In this document: piece by piece, positions 7,023-10,542 of the stretch
Position numbering within the stretch: position 1 is the stretch's first letter
Layout: every line of letters starts with the position of its first letter
From: Bremia lactucae
Lineage: Eukaryota; Oomycota; Peronosporomycetes; Peronosporales; Peronosporaceae
DNA: 10,542 nt
Direction of reading: 5' to 3'
Assembly (NCBI RefSeq): GCF_004359215.1
Contig: NC_090615.1
Coordinates: forward strand, 1 to 10,542
Position numbers and translations under genes: made by a program
The notes under the pieces: generated by a model
Seen by the model: only the letters and a program-made list of their open reading frames with translations
The model's database searches: none
Told to the model about the DNA's origin: nothing

Positions 7023-7360
7023 AAGTGAATCAAAATTGCCCCGAAGTATCTTGATGATTACTACGTGAACGCCACAATGACAACTAGCAATCAAGCGATA
7101 AAAAGTGGCACGGACGATGTCAAGATGCCCCATAGTAATAATGAAGCTGTAGAGTCTCCGCACTCACAAGAATGGCTTGCTGGATGGAGCAAGAAGTGCA
7201 AGCTATGCATGAAAGGGGGAATGATTCGAACCAGTGGCGATTTCAAGCTAAAACCGACACTGACAGAGATGTATTACGTTTTGTTCTCGCTCGTAGCACT
7301 TAGAATTCACCAAAAGGCCGGGATTGACCATCACGAAACATTTCCACCAGTAGCTAGGAT
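7023..7360 (+). pseudogene. Ty1/copia reverse transcriptase, N-terminal part
   Basis: The frame from 7023 carries IKIAPKYLDDYYVNATM, the conserved PxYLxDY element before copia reverse transcriptase, with a TGA at 7026 just before it where an Arg codon is expected. NNEAVESPHSQEWLAGWSKK corresponds to the start of the RVT_2 domain. The following 35 residues are scrambled, and the sequence then resumes as HQKAGIDHHETFPPVAR, a close match to the family motif QKxGIDYxETFAPVAR. The frame breaks exactly where the LTR begins at 7361 and resumes after 7918. Confidence 0.8.
7356..7360. repeat. Target-site duplication, left copy (AGGAT)
   Basis: AGGAT directly before the LTR start (TGTAGGCGGGC at 7361) is repeated exactly at 7914-7918, directly after its end (GCCCGTTACA ending 7913). 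Five bases is the usual duplication length for LTR retrotransposon integrases. Confidence 0.85.
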
Positions 7361-7913
7361 TGTAGGCGGGCACGTCGTAATGCGGCCACGCTCTACTTAG
7401 CACACACCCTAGCACAGCGAGGAAGCGGTTTGCACCTGCTTCTCTTGCGTGCAGTGAGGGAGTTGTGGTGGGCGCGCAAGCGACCTCACCCAACACACTA
7501 AGAACTCTGGTAAAGTGACGTCACGGGAGCGGTAATCCGTCTCCCTGTGCGCACTTACCAAGTAGGTAGTAAATTTCAGACTGATTTGTATTTAATAGAA
7601 TTAAATACAAATACCTATTTTTATCAATTAAAATGATATCTCTATAGATATCATTTAATATGTATTGCGAGCGTATCTTTATAGATACCTCGCGTAACTG
7701 ATGACGCTAGCCGTCATCATGGATGACGCTGGGCGTCATCCCTCCTAATGTGAATGCACCCATGTGCATCACATCCACAAGGGTTGGTCACAAATGTGCA
7801 CCACACCCGAGTGTTGGGTCTAATTACTATTATTTAGTAATTGACCATCCCCTTAAGTACCAAATGTACTTAATGGGGACTGTGTAACATTAGGGCAACT
7901 CTAGCCCGTTACA
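7361..7913. mobile_element. Solo LTR (553 bp) inserted in the copia RT gene
   Basis: The unit starts TGTAGGCGGGC and ends GCCCGTTACA, with TG...CA ends extended into an imperfect inverted repeat of about ten bases, and is flanked by AGGAT on both sides. No coding sequence lies inside, so it is a solo LTR left by recombination between the two LTRs of a full element. Orientation is not certain; on the minus strand it would begin TGTAACGGGC. Excising 558 bp (LTR plus one AGGAT, a multiple of three) leaves the copia frame continuous. A second, truncated copy starts at 10088. Confidence 0.85.
7585..7913. repeat. Array of about ten consecutive palindromes within the LTR
   Basis: Stems read off in order: 7585-7597/7601-7613 (13 bp, perfect), 7631-7641/7646-7656 (11, perfect), 7667-7678/7683-7693 (one bulge), 7699-7706/7712-7719 (8, perfect), 7721-7729/7733-7741 (9, perfect), 7748-7759/7764-7774 (one bulge), 7781-7792/7795-7808 (two bulges), 7817-7829/7835-7846 (one bulge), 7849-7860/7866-7878 (one bulge), and 7883-7896 against 7904-7913 (imperfect). 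Loops are two to seven bases. The first seven recur, with changes, in the copy at 10088-10542. Confidence 0.85.
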
Positions 7914-7918
7914 AGGAT
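7914..7918. repeat. Target-site duplication, right copy (AGGAT)
   Basis: Exact repeat of 7356-7360, following the CA end of the LTR at 7913. Confidence 0.85.
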
Positions 7919-9179
7919 GGCCTCTTTTCGGCTACTACTGGTCCTGTCAGCAGAGTTGTTAATAATATTATACGCAGGTGATTTTTCCAAGGCATATTTG
8001 AATGCAGATTTGAAGATAAAGCAATATGTGAGCAATATACCTGATTTTCCATGTAACCCAGGGACAGTATGGATGGTAGACAAAGCACTGTATGGCCTCC
8101 ATCAATCAGAATGGAACGAGCGATTTGACATTTTTATCAAATAAATTGGTTACACTGATTCTCAGACTGAACCATGCCTTTACTGGAGAATACATCATCG
8201 AACGACATCTCTGTCAATCGTGGACATTGATGATGTGATTGAAGCAACAACCTGTGAATCACCTCATGATGCACTTTAAGAGAAAAAAATATGCAGTACG
8301 AGCTACACGGCCTGTGTGAATTGACCCGATTATTGGGCATTGAAATTGCGCAGAGGTAGGATGAGATATTAATACACCAGACAAAATACTGCGGTGACAT
8401 ACTTAAGCGATACGGCTTAGCCCAGGCTCATGCTTGCTGCATACCAATGGAACTGAGCGCACGACTATATTCCGGTAAAGCCTTCAGGGAAGAAACTAAT
8501 TTGTTGGAGTTTGACTATCGTGCAGCTATTAAAAGCCTTATGTACTTGACAACAATCACGAGACCTGACAAATTATTCGCAGTCGGATACTTGAGCAGAT
8601 TTGTAAGTAACCCTACTTGAAAACATTGTAATGCTGTAAAGAAGATCTTGAGGTTTCTTAACGGAGCTAAGCTACAGGGAATAGTCTACAAATGCTCCAC
8701 GGTACCAAAAGAGGAGCTTCACACTCACGGATATTGTGACAGCAATTCGGGAATGACCCGGAAACGAGAAAGAGTGTAACTGGATTTATATTAACACTAG
8801 CACGCGGAGCTATATCATGATCCGCACATCGACAAACTATTATTGCTTTGTCTACAGCTGTAGCAGCGTACATTGCTAGTGCTGAAACAGCTATGGAAGC
8901 AATGGGCTTCCATAGCCCATTGCCATAGTACTCGAGGCAATGTCGTACATGAATGTTCATGTTAACATATCAATTGACAACCAAGCAACCCTCATAATGT
9001 GCAAAGATTCCACCTACAGCAGACGAACAAGACACATCGAATTGAAATGGCACTTTGTTCGTGAAATGGTGAAACAAGGGAAACTGACTCTTGCCAAGGT
9101 TGCTTCTAAAATAAATTCCGCTGACATGTTAACAAAGCATTGTCAAGTAACCGATTACGACACCTATGTGTACTCGTAG
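7914..9179 (+). pseudogene. Ty1/copia reverse transcriptase (rest) and RNase H
   Basis: 7917-8144 reads ASFRLLLVLSAELL, GDFSKAYLNADLK (catalytic Asp of motif A) and DKALYGLHQSEWNERF, then a TAA at 8142. The same frame goes on with YTDSQTEPCLYWR and SIVDIDDVIEATT: the Y-V-D-D box has lost its Tyr (D-I-D-D). Frame 2 from 8291 gives LTRLLGIEIAQR, stop 8357, then YCGDILKRYGLAQA, AAIKSLMYLTTITRPDKLF, GYLSRFVSNPT, stop 8618, KKILRFLNGAKLQGIVYK and GYCDSNSG. Frame 1 from 8761 gives TRKSVTGFILTLARGAIS, stop 8818 where Trp is expected, then ALSTAVAAYIASAETAMEAM. Frame 0 from 8940 gives SIDNQATLIMCKDSTYSRR (RNase H Asp), RHIELKWHFVREMVKQGKL, NSADMLTK and stop 9177-9179. At least two frameshifts and several stops make it inactive. 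Confidence 0.85.
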
Positions 9180-9560
9180 GCTTGACGATTTCAGGTTAAA
9201 CAGACTGTAGCAGTAAAGCGTTTTTTACGTCAATCCGTTTTACTTCAATGATTCAGTTGGGTAATGGTGTGGTCGGTCCCATCTGGGAAGAGGAAACGAT
9301 GTGGTCAGTCCCATCTGGGAAGGGAGACACAAACTTATAAGAAGTAAGTAGTATATTTATAAGAATGTAAGAGATACGACGTATGAGAAGAAGTTAGTAG
9401 TATATACAATAGTAAGTTGTATATGTAAGGACATGATCCACAAGTCCATGGACCTAGTAGGGGGTCAGTCGGTAAAAAGGACAGCGGGGATAAGAAGTAA
9501 GAAAAGAGAAATACACCGTTAAGTACGGTGAGTCACTCTTATTGCTTTCTAACGCCTACC
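9180..9560 (+). repeat. Probable 3' noncoding end / LTR of the copia element
   Basis: No coding sequence. Purine-rich DNA contains a 32-bp-period duplication (9268-9322), a weaker duplication of AGAAGTAAGTAGTATAT (about 9340) as AGAAGTTAGTAGTATAT (about 9388), and a hairpin CACCGT/ACGGTG (9514-9519/9525-9530). Position after RNase H argues for polypurine tract plus 3' LTR, with TGTGGTC at 9268 or 9300 as candidate starts, but there is no second LTR in the window to fix the ends. Confidence 0.4.
9268..9322. repeat. Direct repeat, two 23-bp units 32 bp apart
   Basis: Units 9268-9290 and 9300-9322 both read TGTGGTC(G/A)GTCCCATCTGG followed by GAAG, with one difference, separated by AGGAAACGA. 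The purine spacer before a TG start could be a duplicated polypurine tract and LTR edge. Confidence 0.8.
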
Positions 9561-9702
9561 CTAAATTTGCGTCAAATTGTTGCTGCAGAGGCTGCTGCGC
9601 AAGAAAACGATTTTTGCCAAAATGATTCTGCATATATCATCGGTCATCTGAAAGACTTTTGGCAGTGAAAAGTTTAGACTGGGCGAACAGTGATAAATGT
9701 AG
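9561..9702. other. Noncoding stretch, nothing recognised
   Basis: No open frame, repeat partner or RNA gene seen. It lies between the presumed copia 3' end and the dispersed repeat copy B. Confidence 0.4.
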
Positions 9703-9789
9703 TCAAAGAGGCAAGGAGCTTAGTTAAGTGACAATATAATACACTCCAAAATAGTTACAAATATCATTGCTTCTTCTTTTTACTAAGAA
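9703..9789. repeat. Dispersed direct repeat, copy B (partner at 1-74)
   Basis: Matches 1-74 in the same orientation over its whole length apart from an internal addition of about ten bases (around TTACAAATATC) and scattered substitutions. 9790-9952 beyond it shows no further similarity to the left copy and no recognisable feature. Confidence 0.65.
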
Positions 9790-9952
9790 ATACAGTGTTC
9801 GTGCGACATAATAAGCAACTACTGTCATCACCTTCTTCGATTTATTATAGGGGGAAATTCGCTGGCTCGTATGCCAGATAAGCTTATTCTGCATACGCCT
9901 GTGTGTGACCAAAATTCTTTACCCTACTCTTTAGCCCTAGACTAGGCCACTG

Positions 9953-10081
9953 CTATACGTACATGTATACCTCCTTATTTATTTGCACACACTCGACCGC
10001 TTCGTAAAGATCACGCACGGTATCAAAGAGCAGCTTCGACTCGTTATACACGTGGACCACGTACGACGTCAAGGCGTTAAT
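9953..10081 (-). other. Exon-like minus-strand open stretch, unknown gene
   Basis: On the minus strand 42 codons are open between stops. The first 33 or so read LTSYVVHVYNESKLLFDTV and RDLYEAVECVQINKE and end most third positions in G or C, unlike the A/T-rich surroundings. KEG or KEV at the end sits on a donor-like GAG-GTATAC, so an intron may follow. The upstream side (10082-10088) reaches a stop and then the second LTR copy, so that LTR may have landed in or beside this gene. The opposite strand is also open here. Family not recognised. Confidence 0.3.
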
Positions 10082-10087
10082 TCAAAC

Positions 10088-10542
10088 TATAGACGGGCAC
10101 GTCGTAATGCAGAAACGCTCTACTAAGACATGCACCCTAGCTCAGTGAAAAAGCGGTTTAGCCAGCTCCTCTTGCGTGCAGTGAGGTAGTTGTGGTGGGC
10201 GCGTCAGCGACCTTACCTAACGCACTAAGTACTCTGGTTAAGTGTCGTCTTGGGAGCGGCAATCCGGCTCCTCGTGCGCACTTACCAAGTAAGAAGTTGT
10301 ATTCAGACTGATTTGTATTAAATCGTATTTAATATAATTCCTTTTTTTACCAATCAAAATGTCATCTCTATAGATAACACTTAAAATGAATTGCGAGCGT
10401 ATCTTTCTAGATACCTCACGTAACGGATGACGCTAGCCGTCATCCCGGACGACGCTGCGCATCATTCCTCCTAATGTGAATGCAACCATGTGCATCACAT
10501 ACATAAGGGTTGGTCACAAATGTGCACCATACCCGAGTGCTG
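10088..10542. mobile_element. Second copy of the LTR, truncated by the window edge
   Basis: From TATAGACGGGCACGTC onward it aligns colinearly with 7361-7816 in the same orientation (for example GTGCAGTGAGG, GTTGTGGTGGGCGCG, TGCGCACTTACCAAGTA, TTGCGAGCGTATCTTT, CCTAATGTGAATGCA). It differs by many substitutions and small indels, and its start has lost the TG. About 97 bases of the unit would lie past the window. Whether it is another solo LTR or the edge of a full element cannot be seen. Confidence 0.85.

Larger units (their letters stand above)
6476..9560 (+). mobile_element. Ty1/copia retrotransposon, 3' half, interrupted by a solo LTR
   Basis: Linker, reverse transcriptase and RNase H follow one another on the plus strand in copia order (RNase H last, no integrase after it). 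A 553-bp LTR of another family splits the reverse transcriptase. The 3' boundary is not defined; the purine-rich, repeat-containing DNA after the RNase H stop (9180-9560) probably contains the 3' LTR. The 5' half lies beyond the gap. Confidence 0.7.

Noticed and set aside
7248..7496. 82-codon minus-strand frame across the copia-LTR border
   Set aside because: It crosses an insertion junction that is younger than the copia gene, so it cannot be an ancestral gene.
7585..7913. CRISPR-like array or tRNA-like folds
   Set aside because: The palindromes differ from one another in sequence, have no uniform repeat and spacer, and form no cloverleaf. They lie wholly inside an LTR of a eukaryotic genome.
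7361..7913. MITE or other DNA transposon instead of a solo LTR
   Set aside because: Inverted ends of about ten bases with a 5-bp duplication would not exclude it. TG...CA ends, size and 5-bp duplication fit an LTR better; kept open only as the alternative.
8137..8960. Minus-strand frames 8137-8400 and 8667-8960
   Set aside because: The plus strand here carries clear copia reverse transcriptase and RNase H motifs; these are antisense shadows.

Overview
The window looks like nuclear DNA of an oomycete, most likely a plant-pathogenic member of the Peronosporales (Phytophthora or a downy mildew). Three things point there: a small secreted protein with a signal peptide followed by an RxLR motif (2581-2883), an oomycete-type initiator just upstream of it, and a dense fill of decayed Ty3/gypsy and Ty1/copia retrotransposons around a few broken housekeeping genes. 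A run of exactly 100 N (6376-6475) marks a scaffold gap, so the two halves are joined only by assembly.

Layout. 1-155: a repeat shared with 9703-9789, then a possible 3'-terminal exon of a minus-strand gene. 441-1350: a decayed TAP42/IGBP1-like gene (PP2A-binding protein) with two readable introns, frameshifts and in-frame stops. 1344-1625: the last third of a mitochondrial dicarboxylate/oxoglutarate-type carrier, abutting the TAP42 tail as if a deletion had joined two genes. 1626-2580: no intact gene; a decayed coding-like stretch at 2101-2476 is unidentified. 2581-2883: the RxLR effector candidate, the only gene in the window that looks intact from start to stop. 2961-6375: the 3' part of a minus-strand Ty3/gypsy element (RNase H, integrase, C-terminal tail, polypurine tract, probable LTR). 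It carries an additional plus-strand (antisense) reading frame set, 3321-4704, placed tail-to-tail with pol.

6476-9560: a decayed plus-strand Ty1/copia element (linker, reverse transcriptase, RNase H, 3' region). It is split exactly inside the reverse transcriptase by a 553-bp solo LTR (7361-7913) flanked by a perfect 5-bp target-site duplication; taking out LTR plus one duplication leaves the reading frame continuous. A second, diverged copy of that LTR begins at 10088 and runs off the window. The LTR is unusual in consisting over most of one half of consecutive palindromes, and differences between the two copies include paired changes that keep the stems. Between 9953 and 10081 a short minus-strand, GC3-rich open stretch looks like an exon of an unknown gene.

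Together this is a gene-sparse, repeat-rich effector neighbourhood: one candidate secreted effector lies between dead genes on one side and nested transposon debris on the other, with a retrotransposon LTR probably ending within about 80 bp of the effector stop codon. All family assignments are by reading motifs, not by database search.
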